In this document: piece after piece, positions 14,060 to 29,258 of the stretch
How the letters are laid out: each line of letters opens with the position of its first letter
How positions within the stretch are numbered: position 1 is the stretch's first letter
From: Urechis unicinctus
Lineage: Eukaryota > Annelida > Polychaeta > Xenopneusta > Urechidae
Assembly (NCBI GenBank): GCA_034190875.2
Contig: CM067356.1
Coordinates: forward strand, 27,778,220 to 27,842,219
Direction of reading: 5' to 3'
DNA length: 64,000 bases
Made by a program: the position numbers and the translations under genes
Notes under the pieces: model-generated
Database searches by the model: none
What the model was told of the DNA's origin: nothing
Seen by the model: only the letters and a program-made list of their open reading frames with translations

Positions 14060-14172
14060 ATAAATTAGTCGGGAATATTGTTGCATAAGACTGGTCAACT
14101 TGACGGCATATGATTGACTTACAATTGCGTATTGGGTGATGCGTCTGACCCTCATACTTTACTCTGTATACA
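14060..14172 (+). repeat. Diverged repeat pair I, copy 2
   Basis: This is the partner of 13065-13195, in direct orientation. It shares the TTGACGGCATAT core near 14100 and a second block around 14131-14170. It overlaps the start of a 75-codon open frame that has no counterpart frame in copy 1, so nothing indicates coding conservation. Confidence 0.6.
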
Positions 14173-14377
14173 TCTTAGCTCATTTCAAAGTAACTACGAC
14201 CAAAAAAGTTTGATATGCCGTCAGGTTCAGGAACGGTTAATAATATCTAATGTAAGAAAACTGCCAGTTAAAAACCAGGCTATAACTTGTATTACAATTC
14301 GTTGGTTGAGATATGCAAAATCTTTCACTGACAGTGGGTGAAACTTTTGTCTTGAACTTTTTATGGATGTACTATCA

Positions 14378-14398
14378 TATGTATATATATAAATATAC

Positions 14399-14441
<43 letters not shown>

Positions 14442-14759
14442 ATGTATATATATAAATATATATATATTAATATACCTACATATAAATATATACGTGTATA
14501 TATATATAATATAAATATAAATAAATGTATATATATATAAATATATATATTATACATCCATATATATATATATGTATACAATATTTATATATACTATATA
14601 TATATATATACATATATATAAATACATCTATGAATAGATATATATATATACATATATTTATTTATTAATAAATATATTTATATATATAAATATATACATA
14701 TATTTATATATATATATAAACAAATATATATATATATTTATGTAATATATTTATATATG
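14378..14759. repeat. Imperfect AT-rich microsatellite tract 1
   Basis: About 380 bp of TATA, TAAATA and occasional TACATA/TGTATA units with almost no other bases. It abuts the 3' end of the minus-strand LINE remnant that starts at 14760, which is where a LINE tail would sit. The tract may have grown from such a tail, but this is inference. Open frames across it are Ile/Tyr artefacts. Confidence 0.95.
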
Positions 14760-15164
14760 AACAGGATTATTTTGCAAAGCGTACAAAGAGAAGCTAATGC
14801 AGTCGCATTCTTGATTTGAAACGTGGACAGAACATAAAGTACATAGCAAAATAGATTGAACAAACTTGTTGTCAGATTGATCTAATCAACATATGATCCG
14901 ATAAATTAAGTTGCCGATTACAGAAGAGCAGTGTGGTATATTTTGCTACTACTTTTATATTCAGCATCAATTTAGCATACATTAGAGGAGATTATGACAC
15001 GATATACACAATTTATTAACGGTAGTAATTATACCACTGTTGAACTGTATACATAGGTGAACAGCAATCTCTAAAAAGTTTAGCTTGGTAGTTACACTCC
15101 ACGTGAGATTTTATGCGTTAAAATATTTTCTTGACCAAAAAGCTGCCTTGAATGTTTGGCAATG

Positions 15165-15246
<82 letters not shown>

Positions 15247-15815
15247 TAAGTTGTCATTTAAAATATGACCAAGGTATTGTATAGTTCTCTTGAATTTAAT
15301 TTTCTCACCACTTAAATACACTCTTAATACATTTGCATCCTCCATACATCCTCCAATAGTTTGATTTTCAATGTACAACATATATAGAACACTTTTTTCT
15401 CGAGTTGTAAATAACTCAGAGCCAAAGATTCAGATGTAATTCATGAATCAATATATTAAGACCGTTCATTGGAGGGAATATAAAACAGAAATGGTCAGCG
15501 TACAAAAAATGGTTAATCAGCTCTCATGTGATGCAACAGCCAGTGTGGCATCTATTTAAACCTTCACCAACAGAATATAAATGCAGATTAAATAGACAAG
15601 GAGAAAAAATACACCAATTGATAATATAAATGTATTTGAGATAATCTTGCCCAAGCAAACGCACATCATTTGGTTAGAGTATTCAGGCTGGAATAATATA
15701 CAGAACAATTTGAGCTCGAATCATTTTAAGTAACACAATCAAATAAAAAATTGTAATGCTGCGATCATAACTTGTCTATATTGGCCTCACCTGAGGTGTC
15801 ACCAACACTTGTTTG
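14760..15815 (-). pseudogene. Decayed LINE (non-LTR retrotransposon) reverse transcriptase, 5'-truncated
   Basis: Reading the minus strand downward from about 15800 gives, in the expected order for a non-LTR reverse transcriptase, recognisable pieces in shifting frames. They are SNTF and GV (15610-15675), FN then LNRCHTGC (about 15535-15590), INH-FLYADH where the catalytic YADD is expected (YADH at 15491-15502), EKS, LSGEKIKF, QYLGHILND (15250-15285), an Asp run with DIAKHSRQL (15118-15165), and RDCCSPMYT-QQWYNYY (15018-15082). Stops and frameshifts separate them, and the second catalytic Asp is His, so the copy is dead. The order and spacing match the palm, thumb and post-thumb regions of Jockey/CR1-like LINEs. 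The 5' part (endonuclease, fingers) is missing or unrecognisable. The clade is not certain. Confidence 0.82.
15165..15246 (+). repeat. (TCA)27 trinucleotide microsatellite inside the LINE remnant
   Basis: An uninterrupted run of 27 TCA/CAT units (82 bp). On the minus strand one frame reads GAT (Asp). It sits exactly where LINE reverse transcriptases of this type carry a short acidic run (typically S-D-D-x-D-I) after the YLGH motif. The flanking frame reads D-I-A-K-H-S-R-Q-L, matching the family. The simplest reading is that a few Asp codons in the dead element slipped and expanded. Confidence 0.97.
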
Positions 15816-18561
15816 TCAGGGTGTTTTACAATTGATGAAATGTTTTTCTTCTTTTAAGAAAGCTTATGTTTATTAGCAAGATATTTTTTCCCAAATAGAA
15901 CTTCATAGCGTTTTGCATATGGACAGGCTTATTTAAACTTCGCTTTGCCAGCGCGATATATATATCAAACACAGGTCCTTGTCTTTGCTTACTAGCACTG
16001 ACCCACTTCAAATTAAATTGTGTGGAGTTCAGTAACATGATTAAACCAACCAGGCTAATTGTGACTCTTTTTGACACCAGAAACACCGAGCACTACACCC
16101 GATTGTTTTAAACAATATATAATGTTCATATGAATTTAGTGGCATTAGGATTGGCATAATAATAGTTAATATCACCAATGAACACATCAATACAACATTA
16201 CTGAGAGGCTCATATATGGTCCTACATTAAGTTTCATAGTTTTGAATAGATAAATTAGCCAACATCAGAACGTTTCTTTTTCTCCTTTACATTCTTATAC
16301 ATACTGTCTTCGACGTAATCCTGACAGACTGCAGTTATTGTGCAAATAGTCTGCTGTCTTGCTGCAGAGGTCTTCTCCGCGGACATTATCAACCCATACT
16401 TTGCAACTGTAAGTAAAAAAAAAAATTTTGACATAAACTCCTTCCACACCAGAACAAAAACGCATGCAGTAAAATTTAAGCTAAGGTTATGAAAAAACAT
16501 TGTCTAACATCTGAGGATTCCTATAACCATGGAAGGAATGAGTCCGGCTTAAAATACTCAACTTTAACCTTGAAAGATCTACTTATAGTAGTAGCTTAGC
16601 CTTGGGGCGATTTATAACCTTGCAGGACGTCTGTTTTGCAGAACAAACGGGTCTAATGTATGTCTATTGCCACGTTAAAATATAAATGAAGGGTTACTAT
16701 CAACTTACAAACGTACTTAGAATATTAACAATTTTGTGAGAAGTAAGAGCCTAATGAACATTATCGAAACTCTAAAGGGGGCGACCCACTATATTATCGC
16801 TCATAAAAAAACAGCATGGTACATCGATAAGAATATCCCATTTTACATCATAGGAATTCATAAAAAAACTAAAGGTACTTAATAACCTTTTGAGATCCTT
16901 GGGAAAATCAAAAAGAGAAGATTCTTTTCAAACTGTCTTGAATTGCTGCAATATGTAGCGACACAGAAAGAACCACTCGATACCAACATGCACGGCTCAC
17001 GTCTTTGGTGATGATATTGATTTTTATTTTCGCTCCCCTGCCGTTAACGAAAGGTACTTATGGATCGGTCCAATTGTTCGTGCGAAGTCGAATATCGTGT
17101 CATAGACTATCAGTGACAATATGTCCGAGTCGCCGGCCGTAAAAAAAGATTGAATATATTTCCGCAATTCTAGGATTACCTAGCAGGCAAATCATTCATT
17201 ATATCATATTGTTTCTGCTGTTCCAGAGAAACCCGGACATGTATCGGATGTGAAACGACATGTAGCGCCGATAACTTGTCTGTGAGTTACAATATATTCT
17301 AAGATACAATTGCACTTGTTATTCAAAACATGTTTATACAGATTGTCCCTGTTTAATCCAAAACACGGAGCGTTATTGTTCTTTTGCACCGGAAAGATTG
17401 TCTCTCACAAGCTTCAGGTTAATGTTTTTCACTGCTCCGTTGCATATTATACCTCACCATCGCTTGTGCTAGGTACATATTCGACAGGGTCAATGGCGGC
17501 TCATTGCGTTGTGGTTTCAGTGACCATAAGATAATTTCTTTTGGGTGGTGACAACCTCAGTACTTTCCTATAAAAGGCAACTTTCAAAGGCATCGCTAAT
17601 TGCACTGTTGCAGCTTAGGCGCTCCATTCACAATAAAGTACATGAGCTAGACAAACAAAAAACAAGTAGCTAGCGAGATCCAACATTTTTAACGCACTTG
17701 TATTTTCAATGAACGTGGGGAATTGACACCCAACATTGAGATGCACTGGCTTTTTCATATTTTATGCCACTTGCTTGTGATCGGCATTTCTACAAACTCC
17801 ACTACTTAATGTATGCATTGGCTATATTAGCCCAGCACCTTCAGTCGATTTGCGTGACAATAATTACAAAACACGATCAAACCAAATTGTGCATAAGACA
17901 TTTTTTATCGCTATATATAACTCAATCACCTACAGCGAATATTCAGAGATACTGCGTGTACAAAAGTCAATAAAGCTGCACATGATAATATGGGTGTAAA
18001 GACAGGACATGTTTGACTTGTCTTTTCAACCAGACGAAGAAGAGTCATGTCTATTTTCTGTACGTGCCTAGTTTGATGTGGCCACTACCCATGGTTAGGC
18101 CGTGCTGATTCATAGTACAGATGCATAACGGAGTACGGACATTTGAATATTTGAGTTGAATGACTGAACGATACGATAACCTCCATTACAGCGTCCTCAG
18201 CATTCTGAGCTGTAACCAACCAGGGCTCACTGGCGCCTCTATTGGACAACATATTGAAACATTCTACCTGTCATCAACTCGGGATTGCCGTCTCCTTGAC
18301 CATTAAAAAACCCAATATCTTAAACGTAATCCTAAAGGCGCAGATCCCTAAGTCAATGGTTGAACAGTCATGCATGCGTTTATTGACTCCATGGTAGCGC
18401 CGCCGCTTCATTCATTATAATACCCTCGGATAGCTGGACCGGAAAGAGCCCCTCTCCCATTTTGTGGTCATAAGCTCTTTTGAACTTGTCTCTGCATCCT
18501 ACAATTAACACACAACAGATAACTCAAAGCATAATAGTAAACGGTTCCATTCTGTAGGGCA
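15816..18561. other. Unassigned stretch with no supported gene
   Basis: About 2.7 kb. The open frames at 15826-16086 and 16255-16500 (minus strand) are 86 and 81 codons. The second contains YGLIMSAEKT, which resembles a reverse-transcriptase thumb motif, but it has no YADD-like motif in place, so I do not call it. Nothing else was recognised. Confidence 0.45.
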
Positions 18562-18581
18562 AGATATATATAGAGATATAT

Positions 18582-18618
<37 letters not shown>

Positions 18619-18837
18619 TATAGATATATATATAGATATACAGAGAGATATACAGATATAATATAGAGATATATAAAGATATATATAGATATATGTATAT
18701 ATATATAGATATATATAGAGGACTATATATGATAGATATATATATATATATCTATAGAGATATATATATAGATATATAAGATATATATATATATATATAT
18801 CTATATATATATATATATATATATATATCTATATATA

Positions 18838-18918
<81 letters not shown>
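18562..18918. repeat. AT/AGATAT-rich microsatellite tract 2
   Basis: About 357 bp. The left half is a mosaic of GATATATA and GAGATATA units. The right half (about 18843-18918) is a nearly pure (AT)n run. The mosaic-to-pure gradient is typical of a microsatellite with an older interrupted flank and a younger pure core. Confidence 0.95.
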
Positions 18919-20681
<1,763 letters not shown>

Positions 20682-23600
20682 ACGCGTAGTTAGTATTGCG
20701 CAGGGAAAGCAGATGAATAGATGTTGCATAATATAATGACGTGGAATGGGGCAATCAACTCCAAATAGGAAGCCGTCTGCGATGATCGACTGATATTTGC
20801 GTATATAGGATATATTTTTATGTACGCATGTTGCAGCTCTGTACAAATCGTGGGCATTCGTCTCGGGAACATCACGGCGTCAATCACGTGACGCTTTAAT
20901 AAGGGATAAATCGAGCATCTATGCGGAAGGAGCCTTAGTCCCTGGGGACAAACGAGATGTGCATCAGAGAGAATGCAATCACTAGGCATTCATATTTACG
21001 CTCCATCAAACGATACGGAGGTTCTGTTTTTGTATGATGCTAATTGATAAGTCCATTGTTAATGTAAGCGTGATATTCAGAATGAAGTTTATTCAATTAA
21101 TGTATGGCTGTCTATAATTTTTCGCCAGATGAGATGTTGCATGATCCACCCATTTATCTTGAGCATATTCCTTTCACACATGCAAGCAATTAATTTGATG
21201 AATTACAAGCCCCTTAATACCTACCTCAATATGTATTGTGTGATTTATGACGTGGTCATCGGACCGGACTATCAGCGATAACCGATTTGTCAAATTGTGG
21301 TGGCGATATATAAGTTTAATGTGAACATATGTTCATTCTCAGGGCCATTATGTCATATTGTATGTCTTTTGGCCATTTCTGAAGGCCACTATCGTTATTA
21401 CATCGAGATTTAGGCATATTGATATTGGATAATACAGGAATGTTAACCGAGCAGGATACATCCATCTGTCATCTGCCCTACCATACCAACGTCAGAATAC
21501 TGTCGGACCCTATCAAGTACGCAAAGGTTATAGCTATATTACTAAGTTATTTTTGGTTATCACACAGTCACCCAGAATCACCGATTTGGTAATTAGTAAA
21601 ATTAATAAATTATTTAAGCCTGCATCACATTTAGTCTCATGATTGGGCACGCCATAAAATGAATTTCTCCCGAGTAGATATTGAAAACATGCGTAATGCA
21701 AACACATATTCAATTGTTTTATGTACAATCTATGTATCGATCAACACAAACAATGTCAGTCAGACACCAATGCTTTAACGATGTAATAGAATCACAATAT
21801 TACTGTTTATTGTCATTATCGGATGGCACGTAATACATAAACTCAACACTTCTCTCGATTCTATTTCTCCTGCAGCATGTGGTTAAATAATGTTCTATGT
21901 CACGCCGTTTAATAAATAACGTCCCTTATTTAGTAATGTCGATGCACTATCTTCTCTGATTCTTTCATAAAGTCTTAATAAGAAACGAGTAGCGCATTCT
22001 TAAACCCCCCAGAATCTGATGTATGTCTTCATGAGCCAATGTTATTTTGCAAAGTTACACGAATGTCGTGTACCTATTATTAATGCCGTTATTCATTGGG
22101 AATTTTAAAACGCACAGTCGATTGATTTTCGAGCAATGCATCAATTAATCCATAAATAACTCAGCTATTTACATGACTATACAATTATAGTACGATTACA
22201 ATCCGATTTGTGACTGGATATATAATATCATTATAAACATCTAATGGAAATTCATCAGTGCTCACTTAACGATTGTTATTGGTTGTACACATTAAGTCCA
22301 GTATCATGCACCAAGCCTCACCATTGCCTTACATATCCTCTACACTCAATGTGGTTGACGCATGACTGTATATCCACCAGATGGTTTGGCTGATCTGGGA
22401 GTATTTCGATAACAATTGCCGGTCGAATAGGTAATTATGCACATGTTTGCTAGCTAACGGAGGCTGCTGTGTTTGTGATACACCATCGAAATGCTTTAAC
22501 CCTCAGTTTCACCACAATCACATCTGTAAGCATGCTGTATAAAACAATGACAAAGTAAGCAGGTTGTCGAGTCATCAGCTCTTACCCGTTGAAATGTGAA
22601 TATCAAATGCGAATGCCGAATCGTACACGCGCAAATTAAGGCCTAGAAGTTTCCTTGTTATAAACAATGTTTTACAATGAATGAGAAACACTTTATTGTG
22701 ATAACATATTGCGAGGTAAACAACTGCAATAAGTTTTAGGCAGTAGATGCGATGGAATCGTACTTGGATATATAACAGAAGGAACATATGCAACATATGA
22801 ATATATGGAGATATGATCGGTGGAGTGAGCCTTCAATAAGTCTTTTGATCTCATATATCTCATTATGGTAGACAATTCGCAGATTCAATGTCATTGTGCA
22901 CTGAGACGCAATGTGTTGAGAGCCAAGTGATATTTATCAAATTTTCTCATGGTGCCACTTCGCCCTGTAGCGTTACTCGAGCTCATACAATCCTTTCATG
23001 GTCTATGCTTACCATGTAATTGAAGTTGTCATTATTTTGTGCTTAAAGAAAAACAAATAATATTACATGAGGCTTTTTACGTTGCTTCCATTAATATGCG
23101 ATATTGTTGAAGTAACGTGTATCACCAACATGGCATGGACATGTGACCTAACCGATTTGCAATCCCCTCCTGTGAATGTACAAGAAAATGCTATACTACC
23201 GCAATTAATATCATGCGCTTAGTATCCCATCTGAAAACAGTTGATTCCACCTTTTACAATTACCTTCCACATTTGAGAAATAAACACTGCATGTTAAATC
23301 ACATTACTGTGATGGCTGATGCGATAATTGTCATCAGATTGAGCCAGGTAAACACCACGCCACAGCTACATGACCCGTCATATCATGTTAGAATCACTTG
23401 AGACCACAGTAGATTACCACTAACTTTGATGAAGAACATGGTTATTAACAACAGTCTTAATGAAATCTACATGCTGTTTTCTTTATTATTATGCTGATGT
23501 ACAGCTTGTATTTTCCATGTCTTATACCGTAACTTTACACATATAAAACGGATTATATTGTCTGTGAGAATGTGATGAAACCTTCGGATTCATGGTCGGC

Positions 23601-26600
23601 TGTCCATGTGTACTTTTCCAGGTTTACAGTAATTTAGTAAGGTGGACGAGGTTATTGGGTAAATTGCTGGGTTCTATATCTCTTCATACGCTGCCCAAAC
23701 ACTCGGATTTTCCTGTTCGAGGGTTTAACCATTACATTGATTATAGGATGAGAGTTTTGAGCTATTGACAATGGTTTACGGGCACATACCTATCCATAAA
23801 CACACGGACTACCTCAATTATCGTTTACCTTTAATGACAAAATGAGAAACTCAACTAGCTGCTGCCTTTCAAATATATCGATACCATATACAGTTATTGG
23901 AATAAATGCGTATCATATACCACTTGTGTAGAAAACTGCATGTGTTGTGCAGCTTGGGAAAAGCTGCTGACAGAAAGTGGCCAAAGATGTTATTCAGTCA
24001 CTAATGATGGGTCACGAATCTGTATAAGCGCCTCGGGCTTTGTTCAAGATATCACATAGCGCAGTTATATGTAAAACATTGTATGCAATATCCCTCGGAC
24101 TGTCAGTAAATCTATTTTTGCATGGTCATTTCTGTGTCATGAAAGAAGTTGAAATGGTTACAATACAACTACTGTATCATGTCATGCTTTTGGCATTTTA
24201 TCTCAGTATAAGTCTTAAACACCTACGAAGGATATGCCATGAGTCTATTTTGAATGGTTATGAAAGTACGAGTAAACAAAGCTATACGCAATAATGGCAT
24301 GAAAATGAGCAATAAACCCTCGTAGAGCTGCTAGAGGAGATTATTTGGTACCTTTGCTAGCAATGTTATATGCGATAATGGTTCGGGATTTGCGTGTCGA
24401 GAATTATCTTCCAGCCCTTTATAGGTCATTGATATTTTTGCAGACGATATCATAACTTTGCTAAATATTTGATCAGACGGCGTAAAGATTTCTTATAATC
24501 GAATCTCGCAGATAAAACCCACATTGAAGCCTTGCAATATATGTGCACGATGCGTTTTGTGAAAAGAAACACATTGTCGTTACTTACATCATTCATTGGT
24601 ATCTGTCTGGAAATTTATACATTAATAATCAGAACAAAATCTGTTCACCACTAATCGCCTGATGTTTAAAAAAATAATTTGAAGCTTTTTTTGGTCGGTT
24701 ACGGAACCAAGCCAAGAGCGTCTACATATTAAGTATATATGACTCGGTGATCGTGTTGTTGTGGCCCGGATGCGTTGAATCTGCCAGCTACTAATGTCAT
24801 CAAATTCATGCAATTGATGTAGCCTCCAAATGAATTCCCTGTCATGCTAAGGTAAGTTAATTGTATGTACAACACAAAGCCGCCAAAAGATGTCTAAATA
24901 AGAAATAACGTTGATCAAATCTCTTTATAAGCCTAGCATGATTTCATTTGAATATATCACATTATATGCATAAAGCGTACAGCAGCATATATCCCAATGC
25001 AGCACCCAAAATGTACAAGCCTCCGACTGCTGTTGGTTCTAATCGTTGAGGACAGTTCATTAAAATTAATTGCAATTTCATTAGTGTGATTGCCCTTGGC
25101 ATGAGCAGAACAAAGAATTAAGACACTTGCTAGATATGTTGTAATAGTCGATTTTATTAGCAACAGCTGGTATTCCATTAATAAAGTTTCTGTTTTCTCT
25201 AGCATGTTATCTATCAAATGAACACATATAAGATAAAATTGATCAAACCAGTGATGAGCAAATTAGTCTGAATTTGTGCCACAGTCAGCTTTTGGTAGAC
25301 ATAGGTGTAAAGTGAGTTCCACACACGCACAAAATGGAAACTGGGATTATTGAGCGAGGTCAGATAGAACAAAACATTGACAGTTATGTGCTTCTGTCGT
25401 ACAAATCAAAGAAGTATTCGGGCTTAGTACATGGAATAGAGATATCATAGGGATATCAGTTTAATCATTAGTTATGTACTTTTATGAACTAACTTGTGGT
25501 TGGAACACATCTCCTTCTCTTAGAAGAGATAAGTTTTATAAAGATCAATTAATTGTATTCATTAGCTTATTTTACCATCTTCAACAATGAGCAAGTGTGC
25601 AATGCCAGCAGAAGTCATTTAGTGCGTTTTCTTTTGTATAACTTATAGCCACAGCAGCTTGACAGATAATGACAGAAGACAATACTTTTACTTCATTAAG
25701 CAGTGCTTATAATAATGCTTATATGAGTTTTAGTTGTAGCAGAGTATTCAATAGCACTTCTAGCCTAATGTTTGGACGATTGAGATTCAGCAAATGACTC
25801 CTGGTGAACAATACGGTCACGATGCAATGTTTTTTTTATTGTCACAGACAAAGGCGCTGGAAATCATCTGCTGCTTGCTTTGTTTGATAAGACATGCTAA
25901 ACGATTTGTGTAGGCTAAAATTGAAGGCCAATGTGATATTTTGTTTCAGGCTTCCTCAGATATGTTGTTTAAAAAAAAGAAGAGGTTAGTAGGTTTTTCG
26001 TTGTCCCGAAACTTAAGTGCATTTTCTGTTTGAACGAAACCTTTTGAGAAACACCGATTGTATACGGAATTCTGCCTATATCTTTGTACACGCTTAACCA
26101 TTCTAAAGTAATACTAAGAATATTGTTTCATCCTAATTTTACTGATACAGCAGTTGCATTATAACACATTTCAGTGTAGTCTGAAACGTTACATTGGACA
26201 TAATATGTACAACGCATAGTAGAATAATGAAAACAAGTCGCTATAACCAGTTACCAATAATCCATCATTAGCCGTTACGCTTACGGACTTGTTGGCACAT
26301 AACTCTAAAAGCACATACCGATACTAGCACAGGACGTTCAGTTCCAGCATTAACTAAATTGCGTTCGTAGAAATATGTACATACCGTTACCAATCACCCC
26401 TTTATGCACCGACAAATATTGAATCACTTAGATTGTAAGGTACTTGCGGCTGCCCATGTAGTTTGAGCATTCACCTGTGAGATAATTATTGGTAGCATCA
26501 ATCTCTGAGACTGCCATGTCTGCCGAAAAGAAGCCTTACAGAATGAGGCAATGATTGCATACTGTCAGCAACTGCCGCAAATGTGCCAGAGGTCGCTATC

Positions 26601-29258
26601 ACATTCTGCTATTATCTATTAACCATGAACATATTTGTATAGCACAAAGGATGTTCATCATGTGATAAACAATTGATGTGGCTGGATATAAAGCAATATA
26701 ATGGATTGCTCGTAAGCCATTATTTTGATTGAAACTGCCAACTTTTTATTGAGAACGAACGAGGGGATTTATTTAATTTGCATTGATGATAAATAATATA
26801 GGCTGGTAATTTTACTTTGAGACATAATAAACGACAAAGGGGTCTTGCAGCTTGTTAATCGTGACAATGCCTATTCATATGCTGCAGCTTCTGTGTGATA
26901 CCCGCACTACCATTCTGATGGTCAAAGGTTTCCCTATTCAGAAAATGAATACATCGGAAATTATGGGATTGGCTTCAGCAGACCTTTTAGCAATCTGTAA
27001 TTCATATTATCAGCTGAAACACTCATACAAACACACACGCAAAGGATACGGTGGACACAGGTCAATTATACACATGCTAATGGTAACTTGAATTATAAAT
27101 AACAAATGCGACTTCAACTTGTCGCGGACGCAATCATCCGTAATTACATAGTACTTTATGCAATATAATATAATTGTAGTCCAAACTGTGGCTTATGGAT
27201 GTATGCGTGTATTTCGATCATTTGAATAGTTGTCACAATATCATGCATAAGCGAGTTAGTCCCTTAGTCCTCTGTTCACCGTCAAAATAACATCACGACT
27301 ATTGCAGTATTGATGGCTAGATTACATTGTTTTGTTTGTGCTTATTGAGATTATTGGCATCCTCGTTACAAATTGCATAAAATGACAAAAACTACGCACT
27401 TTTGTGTCAAACATTACATTGGCGTCTATGCTCATGTATGTCTTTATCCTTATATAAAACAAAACGAGAAACTTCTGCACTGCTTCATATTGCAGGTGAA
27501 GAGCGCGTTATGCTCTCGACTTATCATTAGAAGTCCACTTTGACAACGAGTTAATTCCCGCATGTGATTTAATCATCACCCACATCCCTACCCACATCAA
27601 CAACAACTCCAGTATCTCTAACTCACAAAAAACCTCGTTCCAGCATCTTCAACAACCCTACTGCCTGAGGTTTAGAGTAAGTCTGCATACTTGTCTAATA
27701 TCATTGTTCTTAGTTTGCCATCTGAAGTACATTGTTTTTAGCGAATAGATAATGCTTTTTCACTATATCGCACTTTCATAAAGCCAGCGCTCAAAAAAAC
27801 AGTTATATTTGTGATGCACACTATGAAGTGAGCAATAATGCAGTCTTGGGCTGAACAAGCTTTGATTAGCGACATTGAGAGCAAATTGCATGCGTTTGAG
27901 CTCTGCAGCTATGTGGAAATTCAAGCATATTATATTCATATATTTGCTGACATACTGGTCCCAAGGCGGTCGTCGCGTGCGCTCGGCTACCCCTTGGGGG
28001 AAGGAATTTATTCTATCAGTTACCTATTCAGCAACCAATTCATATTATTTTTACATTCTTTGCCATTATTAGATAGGGTCTGTAAATATTTTGTTCTTTC
28101 CTGTAGCACTACTATCATATCCAAATGTACAGGCGCAGTACACATGAAATAGAGATTCAAACGCGACTCGAGCGACGTATCATTGCGTGTTGAATGTTAC
28201 GATTTGTTTGGCGAAAAATAACAGTTTCTATACCTTATGTTACTCTTATCAAGAAGGGCAATATGACTCAGTCTGCAGTTACAATGGGCGACAAAAATAT
28301 ATGTACGTTGAGCACATTATTGCAACTTTGTGTACGTCAGTAGAAGTATGCACAAAATGTCGAGCTTGACATGTTCTTGCAAGATCTATTGTGTCAACTG
28401 TGACTACTAACTCGATTAATGGTATATCACTTGTGTGCCTCTGCGCTGGCCGATTATTGAAGTCGCACAATAGTTGATTGTTAGAAATTGACTTGCATTT
28501 CCATCCTGGCAGAGCCGTATTGTGGTGAGCAGCACTCGAATTGATGAGTATATATTATATTGAAGACACATTTTTTGGCGCCTAGTGCTGCCTTGTAAGA
28601 TAAAAGATGAAAATGTCATACACACAAAATAAAAGTTATATGTGTCGAGAACAATTCGCTCTTATCTTCAATAAAAACACCCAACATCACCACATTTGAG
28701 CATATAAAATGCATTTAGTGGATTGCATAAGGTTAAAAAGAGATGCGCATAGAAGCTATTGATTCCCAAATGACAACCACCACACTCAGAATTATTCATT
28801 TTAACAGGAGACGAACTCGTTCAAAAAGGCAAATTCATCCCCCTAAGGTATGACTGAAATGTAACGAAGCACTTTATTTTGGGCACTATGTGAATAAAGC
28901 TTCATTGTCTGAATGCTTTCGTCAATCCTAATCCAATCTTGGCTCTGTATCTACAAGGGACTGATAATCTCTTTTCTAGACAGGCTTCATTCTCATAGCC
29001 ATCGGTTCATGGTCAACTGTCAATCATTAACTGCAGATCCATAAATCTCGTCGTTACATTTCCTCTCCTGCATATCCAGCTGTTGCTTTGAATATTATCA
29101 AATGTGTAACTTGCAGTTAGCTTATTTGTTAATTTGGAGGCTGTGAGTGAGAACAAAAAGATTGCAAATTATATGAAGCATCGAAGTCCATTATGTCAAT
29201 GAGTAATATAACATAGCGAGGTATTTAGGTATCATTGACACAAGGTATGGAATGTTAA
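20682..29258. other. Unassigned AT-rich stretch, about 8.6 kb
   Basis: No gene, RNA or mobile element recognised. The open frames (up to 104 codons, 27838-28152) are within chance. A short GC-rich hairpin at 27960-27998 is listed separately. A CA-rich, G-poor patch lies at 27572-27660. A frame at 23213-23401 contains LNHITVMADAIIVI, which faintly resembles a reverse-transcriptase catalytic block, but its spacing is wrong, so it is not called. Confidence 0.45.
27960..27998 (+). other. GC-rich perfect-stem hairpin
   Basis: CCCAAGG at 27960-27966 pairs with CCTTGGG at 27992-27998. Inside it, GGT pairs with ACC after a single bulged C, giving about ten base pairs around an 18-base GC-rich loop. 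The segment is about 70% G+C in AT-rich surroundings. No poly-T or other transcription signal is evident, and function is unknown. It could be an end or internal palindrome of a small DNA transposon, or chance. Confidence 0.5.

Noticed and set aside
16255-16500. YGLIMSAEKT in a minus-strand frame, resembling the thumb motif of RTE or L1-type reverse transcriptases
   Set aside because: The expected FADD position reads FTAC, and nothing downstream resembles the following YLG block. A single short motif is not enough.
23213-23401. LNHITVMADAIIVI, resembling the VNHLxYADDIVxI block of a reverse transcriptase
   Set aside because: The distance to the upstream FN-like residues is about ten residues too short, no other conserved block flanks it, and one catalytic Asp is missing.
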